From assembly GCA_030457025.1 (NCBI GenBank), contig JAKDSA010000006.1:1-64000 (forward strand): a DNA stretch of 64,000 nt, read 5' to 3'. The notes beneath the pieces are model-generated. The model was not told the origin of the DNA. It saw nothing but the letters and a program-made list of their open reading frames with translations, and did no database searches. This document shows, in pieces, positions 39,308 through 47,776 of this stretch. Numbering within the stretch: the first letter of the stretch is position 1; the number at the start of each line of letters is the position of its first letter. Source of the DNA: Brevibacterium sp. Its GTDB lineage: Bacteria > Actinomycetota > Actinomycetes > Actinomycetales > Brevibacteriaceae. The position numbers were made by a program, and so were the translations under genes.

Positions 39308-40599
39308 GGCCCATCGCCGCACGGACACCGACAGCATCCAAGCGTCCACGCGTCGGAAGGCACACTGCGAAACTCGTCCTCGTCGGCTCCCTCGTGCTGG
39401 GTCTGGTCATGGGGACGACACAGCCGGCCATGGCCGCTCCGGAGGTCGGGCCGGGGCAGTGGTTCATCGATGACTACGGCATCGACGACCTGTGGAAGAA
39501 GTCCACGGGCAAAGGGGTGAAGGTCGCCGTCATCGACTCAGGAGTCAACGCCGACCATGAGGATCTCAAGGGCGTTGTGAGCAAGTCCAAGGACTTCAGC
39601 GGTCTCGACAAGGATGGCAAGACCCCGATCGGCGGCAAGACCACTATCCACCACGGGACCGCCGTCGCCGGTGTCATCGCCGGGCAGGGCAAGGGCGCCG
39701 GCCCCACCGGTGTCGCTCCCGACGTCGACATCCTGTCCGCGTCGATGTGGCTTGGGCCTGACCGGCCGAAGGAATCAGGCTCCACCCGTGAGCAGGCCGA
39801 CAAGGCGATCCGATGGGCTGTCGATTCCGGAGCTAAGGTCATCAACATGTCGCTGGGCTGGGACGATCCGGCTTGGCCCGTCAGCTGGGACGAATCCTTT
39901 GCCTACGCCTATGAGAAGGACGTCGTCATCGTCGCTTGTGTCGGCAACGCTTCTCAAGGGGCCACTCAGGCATGGTCTCCGTCGACGGTCCCCGGAGTCA
40001 TCGGCGTCGGTGGGTTGGGCAAAAACAACCGTGTTCTGTCCGAGTCGACGGCTCCGGGAACCGCGGTGGACCTCATGGGACCGGCGGCAGACATTCCGAT
40101 CCCGTACTACTCCGGCGGCTATGCAGAAGGACAGGGATGTTCCTTCGCCTCACCCATCGTCTCCGGAGTGGCAGCGCTGATCCGGGCCGACGACCCCGAC
40201 CTCAGCGCCGACGAGGTCTCCGCCAAACTGATGTCGACTGCCGAACCTGTTCCTGGACACAAGGGGCAGAGCAAAAAGGACAAGCCGGATCCGATTGTCG
40301 GCTGGGGTCGCCTCGATCCCAAAGCCGCGATGAAGTCCGACGTCCCGAAGACGGTGCCCAGCGCGGCCGACGCTCTCGCCGGCTGGGTGAAGATGCACAG
40401 GCGTGGGCAATCGGGCCCGGCTGAGACTGACAACGCAGTCCCAGCTGAGGACAACAACCCGAAAGCGGTCGCGCCCAAGGATGTTGTCTCATCGCAGTCA
40501 ACGCCCATGCTGGGCTACTCGGTTCTGGGCGGCGGAGGTCTGATCGCTGTGATCCTCTTCGCGCTCTCAGCAGTGGTTTTCATCCGCCGCAGACGGTGA
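39304..40599 (+). CDS. S8 family serine protease, membrane-anchored (mycosin-like)
   Basis: A 431-residue secreted subtilase. It has a signal peptide ending near AMAAPE and catalytic Asp in VAVIDSGVNADHEDL. Catalytic His is in IHHGTAVAGVIAG, the oxyanion Asn region in VACVGNAS and Ser in GCSFASPIVSGVAAL. A Pro/Ala linker and a C-terminal membrane helix ending in RRRR follow. This layout resembles mycosins, but no type VII secretion genes lie nearby. It overlaps ppx and may be co-translated. It is outside the lanthipeptide island, so a role in leader cleavage is only a possibility. Confidence 0.9.
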   Translation: MRPIAARTPTASKRPRVGRHTAKLVLVGSLVLGLVMGTTQPAMAAPEVGPGQWFIDDYGIDDLWKKSTGKGVKVAVIDSGVNADHEDLKGVVSKSKDFSGLDKDGKTPIGGKTTIHHGTAVAGVIAGQGKGAGPTGVAPDVDILSASMWLGPDRPKESGSTREQADKAIRWAVDSGAKVINMSLGWDDPAWPVSWDESFAYAYEKDVVIVACVGNASQGATQAWSPSTVPGVIGVGGLGKNNRVLSESTAPGTAVDLMGPAADIPIPYYSGGYAEGQGCSFASPIVSGVAALIRADDPDLSADEVSAKLMSTAEPVPGHKGQSKKDKPDPIVGWGRLDPKAAMKSDVPKTVPSAADALAGWVKMHRRGQSGPAETDNAVPAEDNNPKAVAPKDVVSSQSTPMLGYSVLGGGGLIAVILFALSAVVFIRRRR

Positions 40600-40679
40600 A
40601 GGAACGCGGTGCTGAACCTCTGATCTGGGGCGTCGAGAGTCAATTAGTGAAAGTTTTCACAAAGGCCTAGGATGGATAT

Positions 40680-42053
40680 ATGGCACTCATCAGAAACTCA
40701 AAACTGCGTCCTCGAATCCTCGTCGTTGGTGGCGGCTACCTTGGTCTCGTTACCGCTCAGAATCTGTTGAAGAACCTCGGTCGTGGCGAAGCCACAGTGA
40801 CCGTGGTCGATCCCAACCCCTACATGACCTACCTGCCGTTCCTGCCAGAGGTGGCAGCCGGGTCCATCGAGCCGCGTCACGCTGTCGTGCCGCTGCGTCG
40901 CAACCTCTCCGGTGCTGAGGTCATCACCGCGAAGGTCACCTCGATCAACCACGGCGACAAGTTCGTCACCGTCGAGCCGGAGAACGATGAAGCGTTCGAA
41001 CTCGACTACGACCACATCATCATGGCCGCCGGTTCGGTGGCGCGTGCTTTGCCGATCCCCGGCCTCAAAGAGAACGCCATCGCGCTCAAGCGCATCGAGG
41101 AAGCCGTCGCACTGCGCGATCACCTCCTCAGCCGCCTGTCCGATGCCTCGCTGATGGAAGATGACGACGAACGTCGCAAGGCGCTGACCTTCGTCTTCGT
41201 CGGCGGCGGATTCGCCGGCATCGAGCTCCTGGCCGAACTCGAAGACGTCGTCCGCTCTGCAGTGGCTCAGTACGAGACGCTGACCGAAGCCGACGTCCGC
41301 TTCGTCCTCGTCGAAGCACTCGACCGTGTTATGCCCGAGGTCGGCGAAGCTCAGGCTCGCTGGGTCGTGGAGCACATGCGCGAACGCGGAATCGATGTGT
41401 ACCTCGAAACCTTCCTGCAGGACTGCACCGACAAGCACGTCAAGCTCTCCAGCGGCGAAGAATTCGACGCTGACACCATCGTGTGGTCGGCTGGCGTCAA
41501 GGCCAACCCGATCCTCGTCGACTCGGACCTGCCTCTCGATGAGCGCGGTCGTGTCACCGTGCGCGCCGATCTGCGCATTGAGGGCGACACCGGTGTGGTC
41601 GACGGCGCATGGGCCGCCGGCGACAATGCCGCAGTACCTGATCTCTCCGGTGGCGGCGTGGGCGGCTACTGCGTGCCCAACGCTCAGCACGCCGTGCGCC
41701 AGGCACCGGTGCTGGCAGCCAACGTGCTCGCCGCGCTGCGCGGGGAGACCGAGTTTAAGCAGTACTTCCACAAGACCATCGGCACCGTGGCGGGCCTGGG
41801 CCTGTACAAGGGCGTTTCGCAGATGGGCGACTTCGAAGCCCGCGGCGTCCTCGCTTGGCTGATGCACCGCGCCTACCACGGCTACGCGATCCCGACTCTG
41901 GATCGCAAGGTCAAGGTCTTCGGCAACTGGATCCTCAACGCCATCGTCGGCCGCGACGCGATGCCGCTGGCCGATCTCGATGTTCCTCGTAAGAACTTCG
42001 TCGAGGCAGCCAACTCAAAGCCGGCTCCCAAAAAGGAAGCCGCCAAGGCCTGA
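40680..42053 (+). CDS. ndh: Type II NADH dehydrogenase (FAD-dependent pyridine nucleotide-disulphide oxidoreductase family)
   Basis: Non-proton-pumping NADH:menaquinone oxidoreductase. 457 residues; N-terminal FAD motif ILVVGGGYLGLVTAQNL, VDPNPYMTYLPFLPEVAAG, the second dinucleotide motif FVFVGGGFAGIELLAEL for NADH, the FAD-site AAGDNAAVPD and the membrane-associating C-terminal amphipathic region. Monocistronic; the perfect terminator at 42114 follows. Confidence 0.93.
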   Translation: MALIRNSKLRPRILVVGGGYLGLVTAQNLLKNLGRGEATVTVVDPNPYMTYLPFLPEVAAGSIEPRHAVVPLRRNLSGAEVITAKVTSINHGDKFVTVEPENDEAFELDYDHIIMAAGSVARALPIPGLKENAIALKRIEEAVALRDHLLSRLSDASLMEDDDERRKALTFVFVGGGFAGIELLAELEDVVRSAVAQYETLTEADVRFVLVEALDRVMPEVGEAQARWVVEHMRERGIDVYLETFLQDCTDKHVKLSSGEEFDADTIVWSAGVKANPILVDSDLPLDERGRVTVRADLRIEGDTGVVDGAWAAGDNAAVPDLSGGGVGGYCVPNAQHAVRQAPVLAANVLAALRGETEFKQYFHKTIGTVAGLGLYKGVSQMGDFEARGVLAWLMHRAYHGYAIPTLDRKVKVFGNWILNAIVGRDAMPLADLDVPRKNFVEAANSKPAPKKEAAKA

Positions 42054-42113
42054 TACCTGAGTGTGCAGGGTTCACCTCTAGCAGTCGCGCGATGAACCCT
42101 GATGATGTCTGAA

Positions 42114-42150
42114 GAACGCCGGGAATGCAGTTTCTGCATTCCCGGCGTTC
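42114..42150 (+). terminator. Rho-independent terminator after ndh
   Basis: A 17-bp perfect stem (GAACGCCGGGAATGCAG at 42114-42130 with 42134-42150) and a TTT loop, followed by TTGTC. Confidence 0.9.
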
Positions 42151-42231
42151 TTGTCATTCACTGCGTCTCGGTGTTCGTCGGGAGGCGTGGAACAGTCGAC
42201 CTGTGATCGATATTAGCCACGCTGGCAGAAG

Positions 42232-42693
42232 TCAGTCATTGCTGATCTCCGCGAGCACCTCGGCGAGTTCCCGAAGCTCACCCGCCACACGGTACCTGCG
42301 AGGCGAACCGGAGTACGTCCAATTGCTCGTGATCATAGACGCGCTGGCGCCGTTGGTGGTGACGGTGTACTCCTCATGGCTGAGCTGCGCCGTCCGGTGA
42401 GCGATCAGCCGCTGACGCAGTTCGGGGGAGAGGGCCTGCCAGTGGTCGGCTGCCTCATAGCCGAGCTGATGCCAATCGGCACCTGCTTCACGATAGGCGA
42501 GCGGGCGGTTGGACAGGATGGTCACGGTGCTCTTTGCCTGGGACGTCTGAGGTGCTGAGCCTTGGCCGACGTCGCCCGAGGCCACTGGAGTCGCGAAGAC
42601 AACGGCAGGCCCCGGTGCGGTGTCGACGTTGGGATCTTCCATATCGCCGACGGACAGAGGGGGACCCTGCAGGGTGAGCAGCACATTCGTCAT
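42232..42693 (-). CDS. Hypothetical protein at the island edge
   Basis: About 153 residues from the ATG at 42693 (an in-frame start at 42762 would reach the IS remnants). The N-terminus is Pro/Asp-rich and apparently disordered. The middle and C-terminal parts are hydrophilic (EAADHWQALSPELRQRLIAH, YTVTTNGASASMITSNWTYSG). No family is recognised. Base composition is like the core genome, so it probably belongs to the left flank rather than the island. Confidence 0.6.
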   Translation of the reverse strand: MTNVLLTLQGPPLSVGDMEDPNVDTAPGPAVVFATPVASGDVGQGSAPQTSQAKSTVTILSNRPLAYREAGADWHQLGYEAADHWQALSPELRQRLIAHRTAQLSHEEYTVTTNGASASMITSNWTYSGSPRRYRVAGELRELAEVLAEISND

Positions 42694-42763
42694 GTCACCA
42701 TCTTGCCCGGGCGAGCGGCCGGATGCGAACCTCCACGCGTGCGCACGACGCTTGCGTGTCAAC

Positions 42764-42852
42764 GGCCATTAGGAATTGCCCATAGGCGGCCACGAGAATT
42801 GCCCACCAGTGGCCAGCAGAACTGCCCACGAGCGGCCACGATTTCTGCCCAT
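42764..42852. repeat. Four tandem imperfect repeats, IS21-type end remnant
   Basis: Copies of GGCCAnnnGAATTGCCCA begin at 42764, 42788, 42811 and 42834, a spacing of 24, 23 and 23 bases; the third and fourth have base changes (GAACTGCCCA and TTTCTGCCCA). Multiple subterminal repeats of this sort are typical of IS21-family ends. No istA/istB genes remain. Confidence 0.6.
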
Positions 42853-42935
42853 CCACTCGTTGTGTCGGGACTGATGCAGGGTTAGGTGACATCTAGTCTG
42901 GCTTGTATCAAGACAAGTCTGGAAGGATGGACACC

Positions 42936-43241
42936 ATGCCACAGCCCTACCCGAAAGAGTTCCGCGACGACGTCATCCGCGTCGCTTTGGATCGGGATTC
43001 CAAAACCACGATCGGACAGATCGCCACGGACTTCGGAGTCCACGAAGTCACTATCGCGAAATGGCTCCGCCAAGCCGAGGTCGATGCCGGCAACAAACCC
43101 GGCAACACCACCGACGAGTCGGCTGAACTGCGAGAGATGCGTCGGCGCAATCGTCTGCTGGAGCAGGAAAACGAGGTACTGCGCCGCGCAGCCGCGTACT
43201 TGTCGCAGGCGAATTTGGCGTCAAAAGGCTCTATCCGCTAG
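42936..43241 (+). CDS. IS3-family transposase OrfA
   Basis: A 101-residue DNA-binding subunit: helix-turn-helix region (EFRDDVIRVALDRDSKTTI, IATDFGVHEVTIAKWL) followed by a leucine-zipper-like helix (ELREMRRRNRLLEQENEVLRR). The ATG at 42936 has GGAAGG nine bases upstream; a TTG at 42903 and an ATG at 42927 are alternatives. Its stop overlaps the orfB GTG by one base, where IS3 elements normally make an OrfAB fusion by frameshift. Confidence 0.85.
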   Translation: MPQPYPKEFRDDVIRVALDRDSKTTIGQIATDFGVHEVTIAKWLRQAEVDAGNKPGNTTDESAELREMRRRNRLLEQENEVLRRAAAYLSQANLASKGSIR

Positions 43242-44156
43242 TGAGAGAGCTCGCCGTCGACGGGATCCCCGTGGCGGTGTCGTGCCGGGTTTTGAAGCTC
43301 TCACGCCAGCCCTACTACCGGTGGCTGGCCGCACCTGTCCCTGAAGCCGAGGTTCGTGAGGCGTATCGGGCCAACGCGCTGTTAGATGCCCACCGGGATG
43401 ATCCCGAGTTCGGGTACCGGTACCTCGCCGATGAAGCCGAAGCCAGCGGGCAGCCTATGGCGCAACGCACCGCGTGGCGGCTGTGTTCAGACAATGCGTG
43501 GTTCTCGGCCTTCGGCAAGGGCCGGGCCAAGAATGGAAAACGGCCAGGCCCGGCCGTTCATGACGATCTGTGCGTCGTCATCGACGCTGATGGGAGGTCG
43601 CGGCATGAGCACCCACGACCGAATCAACACCGTCGAGCGGGTCTGTACCGATCTGGTCCGTCACGGCCACCCAGTCACGTTCACCGCCGTTGCCAAAGCT
43701 ACTGGGCTCAGTCGCTCCACGCTTTACCGCGACACGGACCTGCGCGCAATCGTCGAGCACCATACACAGGCCAAGACCGCGGAGACCCCGATGACTGTGA
43801 TCACCGACGAGATTACGACGCTACGGGCGGCGGTAAGTACCCTGTCCGAACAAGTCCGCAGCCATGACGAACAGCTGCGCCGCCTGCGCGACTGACTTCA
43901 TTAACCGGCCAAAACACCAAACTGACGTTGATTAGCCGGATAAGCTGGCGACAACGCGGCTATGGAATCGTTCTTTTCCCTGGTGCAGAAGAACGTTCTT
44001 GACCGTCGTCGATGGGCTACGAGAGACCAGTTGCGGATCGCGATTGTGACTTGGATCGAGCGGACGTATCACCGACGCCGGAGGCAAGTTCGGTTGGGTC
44101 GAATGACACCGGTCGAGTACGAAGCAATCATAGAGCCAGCTGCACTCGCAGCTTGA
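43241..44156 (+). pseudogene. IS3-family transposase OrfB, split and missing its DDE core
   Basis: The N-terminal part (43241 to about 43574) gives a normal OrfB start (HTH_21 region, LLDAHRDDPEFGYRYLADEA) up to VHDDLC. The C-terminal part resumes near 43940 with GDNAAMESFFSLVQKNVL and runs to 44156. The integrase core between them, with the first two catalytic aspartates, is absent, so the element cannot transpose on its own. Confidence 0.85.
43605..43895 (+). CDS. TnpC/DUF6262-like protein inserted in IS3 orfB
   Basis: A 96-residue protein with a helix-turn-helix (VTFTAVAKATGLSRSTLYRD) and a C-terminal coiled coil (ITTLRAAVSTLSEQVRSHDEQL). This is the layout of the small third protein of Tn554-like elements that encode two tyrosine recombinases plus TnpC. 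The ATG at 43605 has a GGGAGG ribosome site. It sits in the gap of the broken IS3 orfB; its recombinase partners are not here except for the fragment at 44339. Confidence 0.7.
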   Translation: MSTHDRINTVERVCTDLVRHGHPVTFTAVAKATGLSRSTLYRDTDLRAIVEHHTQAKTAETPMTVITDEITTLRAAVSTLSEQVRSHDEQLRRLRD

Positions 44157-44338
44157 TACTCACACTGTCACCGATCCTTGTATCAGTCCCTTGCAATATG
44201 CGCGAACAGGCGATGTTGAATCAATAGCACGATCGTCGGTGGGGGTCAGTGGCCCCCCCCGCCGCCAGTCCTGGTCCCCGACGGCAATATCGCTGGTACC
44301 GAAAGGCAAGGTCGGCTGGCCCCCAAGCCTTCAAATAC

Positions 44339-44542
44339 TCAATGTGATCGGTTCATCCACTCGCCGAGTCGTAGTGCTGCGCGAACAATGTTGTGGGTCG
44401 TCGTGAGTGCGTAGCCCTGGGCGGAAAGCCAGTCGACGAATTCGGCCAGCAGTGGTTCAAAGGCGCCCCCATTGCGCCGGGGGTGTATTCCCAGTCCTGT
44501 CCACCAAACGTTGGTGACGACTGTGTCCTTTTGTGCGTTCAT
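44339..44542 (-). pseudogene. Tyrosine recombinase, N-terminal fragment
   Basis: 67 residues matching the core-binding (SAM-like) domain of phage-type integrases: GGAFEPLLAEFVDWLSAQGY and TTHNIVRAALRLGEWMNR. The start has a good ribosome site (AGGAGAAGGG), so the 5' end is intact, but the gene stops before the catalytic domain. Confidence 0.65.
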
Positions 44543-44663
44543 GGCTGTGGCCCTTCTCCTGTTGTCGGGAGAAAAGCATCTCAGCTATCAGCGATGCATC
44601 ACCCATAGATTAAGCCGACTTTTCGGCTGACGGTCGTGCCGTAACCAGGGAGAACGCCCAGAA

Positions 44664-44690
44664 ATCGGCATAATCCAAACATCGGCATAA
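44664..44690. repeat. Direct repeats of ATCGGCATAA upstream of the integrase fragment
   Basis: Two perfect copies (44664-44673 and 44681-44690), reading TTATGCCGAT toward the integrase fragment, with a related AGCCGA/TCGGCT hairpin at 44613-44628. Such arrays are expected at recombinase-bound element ends. Confidence 0.5.
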
Positions 44691-44705
44691 GCCCTGAACT
44701 CGGTC

Positions 44706-44888
44706 TATAAAGCCGAATTGGTTGACCGGAAAGTGTGGTCAGGGTTGATCGAGGTCATGGCCGAGACATCGAAATGGATCGGTTGGTACAACGGGCGACG
44801 ATTGCATTCGGCGATTGGATACCGGCCGCCGTTCGAGGTTCACCGAGAGTGGATCGAAGGCAGTGGCAACGAAGCCGTGGCTGCCTAA
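44706..44888 (+). pseudogene. IS3-family OrfB, C-terminal fragment
   Basis: The last 60 codons of a different IS3-family transposase (KAELVDRKVWSGLIEV, WIGWYNGRRLHSAIGYRPP), lacking everything upstream. The element's right end probably follows near 44940. Confidence 0.75.
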
Positions 44889-44927
44889 GAAACCAAGAAA
44901 AACACCCTCTATGAAACCCGGTGCTTG

Positions 44928-44955
44928 ACACTGTTTTGGTGCAGCCTATAGACGA
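44928..44955 (+). promoter_or_regulatory. Possible outward promoter at IS end
   Basis: TTGACA (44928-44933), a 16-base spacer and TATAGA (44950-44955), just after the IS3 fragment. It points into the 3' end of the lanthipeptide operon and would give antisense RNA. Confidence 0.3.
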
Positions 44956-45041
44956 ATATTTGATTACGACTCGAGTGCTATACGACCTGTTGCAACGAAT
45001 GCAGCAAAGACTTGCTGGACCATGCACGACAGGACCTGCGA

Positions 45042-46976
45042 CTATTGCCGAGTCGCACTCTCCCTGAACCCCGTTCCAGGGGATACACGTCCAGGCGAGG
45101 GCACTCCGAATGCGGCGGCTACGGAGCAGACAATCATACACACGAGGATTGAGATGGCAATTTCCCCATAGGGAACAATAACTTCAGCTCTCGAACCTGA
45201 CTCGTGTAGCCCGAGGCCCATTCGGTGATAGATTATCCAGATTGCTCCCGCAGAGATGGTTACCGCTGACATCAAAATGCTGAGGACTTCGGCTATAAAT
45301 GCCCGAGCAGTAGCTCCTGCTCCAATGCCCATGTTATTGAGAGTCGTAATCGTTAGCCTCCGCCCGCGGACCGTGTTGAAGACATACTGCGAGATGCCGG
45401 CAATCAGGAGAAATCCTGCGCCGCTTAAGAGCGCGACGATTGCAACTCTCTGCGTTGAGATTGATGACTCCACATTGCGTTGCGCCCAGGTATTAAACGA
45501 TTCAACAGTCGCCTCTGGAAACGCTGTCTCGAGAGTTTCCGCGGGCAGACGAGTTCCTGAGCGTGCGCTACTGGGGACGAATATGGTGTCTTCTTCAGAC
45601 TCCCCGTTAAGTGTGCCGAAGGTCCGACTGTCTACCACAAGACTGCCATTGAGGAAACTGGAGCTGGCCAAAACTGCGACTACATGTACTTCCTTGGTCG
45701 AACCGGAATCTGATCGGATGCGCAATGTGTCACCGATATTCGCAACGCCCTGAAAGGCAGCCACCTGGGAGCCGTGTACATCCGCGAAACTACCTTCTTC
45801 GGCATGAACAGGAATGTGATAGTCAAGAGAGTCTGGATCGACTCCGACGATGTCGAGGGGTTGATCCATAGGTACGGAATTTTGATCCCATGACCATTCT
45901 GCTGACTTGCGAACTACTGAGGCATCTGACTTATCAAGCTGCTCGGCCTTCGCGTTCGAATCGACCAGCGATGGTCCAGAAACTACCGTGTCCACGTTCG
46001 ATACTTCGAAATATCCGGCGGAACTCTCGGCCCGACCGGTTTGCGCCATCATGCCGAAACACGCGCTTAGCGTAACGAACAGGACGGTTGGTGCAGCCAG
46101 CGAAATTGATCGGTGTAAGTCGTGAGCAATGTGTCCACGAGCGACCATTCGTGCACCAGCCGACCCTAGGGAGAAGACGTAAGCAAAAAGTCTGGCAAGG
46201 GCTGGGACTAGCAGGGGAAGGCTCGCGATAGCCAGTAGGGTGGCACCGCCGCATGCCAGAATAGTTCCCACTTGAAAATTTATGTTTGCAGAAATCGGAC
46301 CAAAACTGACGAAAAGCAAGCCTGCGCCAACGGCCCCAAAAATCATCCGTGCAATCGAAAGTCCTGATCGACCCGACACGTCTTTTCTCGTCGAATCAAC
46401 CACGCCTATCTGACCTTGACGGAACATTGCTGCCACAGCAGCCAGCAGAGCAAGGCATAACACCCCAAACACTGTCACGATCAGTGCAACAGGATCAGTG
46501 TTGGCTTCGTAGCCTTTTGGCCAATTACTGGATCGTTCCATAAGGGCTACGTACGGCTGAATTAGTAAAGGTGATAGGGCCGCTCCCAGAATTGAACACA
46601 TGCCTACAAGGAGACAAGTCTCAATAATGACTGTGCGATTAATCTGGGCCGTTGTTGCGCCGAGAAGCCTTGTTAACGCAAACTCGCGTCGTCGCCCATC
46701 CAGTACGAATCGAATGTTCTGTGTGGTGAGCAGAAATGTAGTGCCTGCGGCGATGACGACGAGTAGACCGGTGAACGTTTGGGCGGACACGACCCTGCTA
46801 AGCAACTCGGCGATCTCGTTCCTGCTCAAATATGAGGAACTGTAGGTGATTAAGCCAGCGCTCCGATAGAGCGAAAACGATGAACCCAGCAGGGCCGAGG
46901 CAAGGATAAGGATGACAGCCAGACCGGTATAGCTAGACCGGTGGCGAATCAACATCTTCAAGCTAATCCTGAGCAT
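45042..46976 (-). CDS. FtsX-like ABC permease of the lanthipeptide operon (LanE-like)
   Basis: A 644-residue membrane protein with the MacB/FtsX layout: a first span after LISLKML-type basic start (RHRSSYTGLAVILILAS), a cluster of spans around residues 60-150 and 200-300, a large extracytoplasmic domain (about residues 305-500), and three further spans near the C-terminus. Its ATG overlaps the upstream ATPase stop (TGATG). With that ATPase it probably forms a two-gene exporter giving self-protection or product removal. It is the last gene of the operon. Low G+C marks it as acquired. Confidence 0.83.
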   Translation of the reverse strand: MLRISLKMLIRHRSSYTGLAVILILASALLGSSFSLYRSAGLITYSSSYLSRNEIAELLSRVVSAQTFTGLLVVIAAGTTFLLTTQNIRFVLDGRRREFALTRLLGATTAQINRTVIIETCLLVGMCSILGAALSPLLIQPYVALMERSSNWPKGYEANTDPVALIVTVFGVLCLALLAAVAAMFRQGQIGVVDSTRKDVSGRSGLSIARMIFGAVGAGLLFVSFGPISANINFQVGTILACGGATLLAIASLPLLVPALARLFAYVFSLGSAGARMVARGHIAHDLHRSISLAAPTVLFVTLSACFGMMAQTGRAESSAGYFEVSNVDTVVSGPSLVDSNAKAEQLDKSDASVVRKSAEWSWDQNSVPMDQPLDIVGVDPDSLDYHIPVHAEEGSFADVHGSQVAAFQGVANIGDTLRIRSDSGSTKEVHVVAVLASSSFLNGSLVVDSRTFGTLNGESEEDTIFVPSSARSGTRLPAETLETAFPEATVESFNTWAQRNVESSISTQRVAIVALLSGAGFLLIAGISQYVFNTVRGRRLTITTLNNMGIGAGATARAFIAEVLSILMSAVTISAGAIWIIYHRMGLGLHESGSRAEVIVPYGEIAISILVCMIVCSVAAAFGVPSPGRVSPGTGFRESATRQ

Positions 46977-47728
46977 CAGCCGACTTGCCCTTCCAGTAGC
47001 GACAGCTGAGCGGAAAGTTCCTGTGGGCTGAGACCTTCGAATGATTGTTTGATGATGCCGTCTGCGAGCCAGATGACCCTGGCTGCATGTGAAGCGACAA
47101 ACGCATCGTGCGTGACCATCAGCACCGTGGACCCTAAATCGTTGACCTTGTTCAGCAAGTTCATGACCACCTGCCCCGAGCGGCTGTCCAGGGCACCCGT
47201 AGGTTCGTCAGCGAACAATACCGCCGGTCTAGTCAGCAACGCCCTAGCAATCGCAACGCGCTGTTGTTCTCCTCCAGACAGATTGTCCGGCAATTCGTGA
47301 TCTCGGCCTTCAAGTCCGACACTTTCGAGGACATCCCGAACTTCACCTTCTGTTGGAACATCATTGCCATAGATCCGCGGCAAACAGACGTTATCGCGAA
47401 CGGTCAACGCGGACAGAAGGTTGTAGTCCTGAAAAACAAAACCGATTTCCTGCCTACGCATACTAGTCAACCGTCTCTCGCCAATCCGCTTCGTGTCACG
47501 GTCGTTCAACAATACTGAACCGTGTGAGGGGCGAAGAAGTCCCGCAGCGCACATGAGTAAGGTGGATTTACCCGAGCCTGACGGCCCCATGACGGCGATC
47601 CACTCACCACCTCGGACAGCGAGATCAATGTTGTTGAGGACTGTCTGGTCGGAAGAACCACCGTCAAATCCGAAATAGACCGATCGAAACTCAATCGAAC
47701 AGCCCGTGGAGTTCTCCGTATGCATCAA
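46976..47728 (-). CDS. ABC transporter ATPase, LolD/MacB type (LanF-like)
   Basis: A 250-residue nucleotide-binding subunit: Walker A GPSGSGKST, Q-loop FVFQDYNLL, signature LSGGEQQR, Walker B VLFADEPTGALD and the H-loop VTHDAFVA. The sequence is of the LolD/MacB/BceA group that partners FtsX-fold permeases, and the permease gene follows with translational coupling. In lanthipeptide loci such pairs usually serve immunity or efflux; that role here is inferred from context. Confidence 0.87.
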   Translation of the reverse strand: MMHTENSTGCSIEFRSVYFGFDGGSSDQTVLNNIDLAVRGGEWIAVMGPSGSGKSTLLMCAAGLLRPSHGSVLLNDRDTKRIGERRLTSMRRQEIGFVFQDYNLLSALTVRDNVCLPRIYGNDVPTEGEVRDVLESVGLEGRDHELPDNLSGGEQQRVAIARALLTRPAVLFADEPTGALDSRSGQVVMNLLNKVNDLGSTVLMVTHDAFVASHAARVIWLADGIIKQSFEGLSPQELSAQLSLLEGQVG

Positions 47729-47776
47729 CTCTACTTCCCGCTCGAACGCTCATTGAAACAACGTCGAAGCTTGGCA

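Larger units (their letters stand above)
42867..44190 (+). mobile_element. IS3-family element, internally disrupted
   Basis: Imperfect terminal inverted repeats bracket the element: GGGACTGATGCAGGGTTAGG at 42867, and the reverse complement of 44166-44190 reads GGGACTGATACAAGGATCGG; both continue into GGTGACA. Inside are an intact orfA and an orfB whose middle is replaced by a foreign segment. No target duplication is evident at these borders. Confidence 0.75.

Noticed and set aside
42764-42852. CRISPR array
   Set aside because: Only four diverged 23-base units with no separate spacers and no cas genes; they fit IS21-type end repeats better.
44240-44330. Possible gene in the C-rich tract near 44253
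   Set aside because: Short, broken frames in IS debris; no start with a ribosome site.
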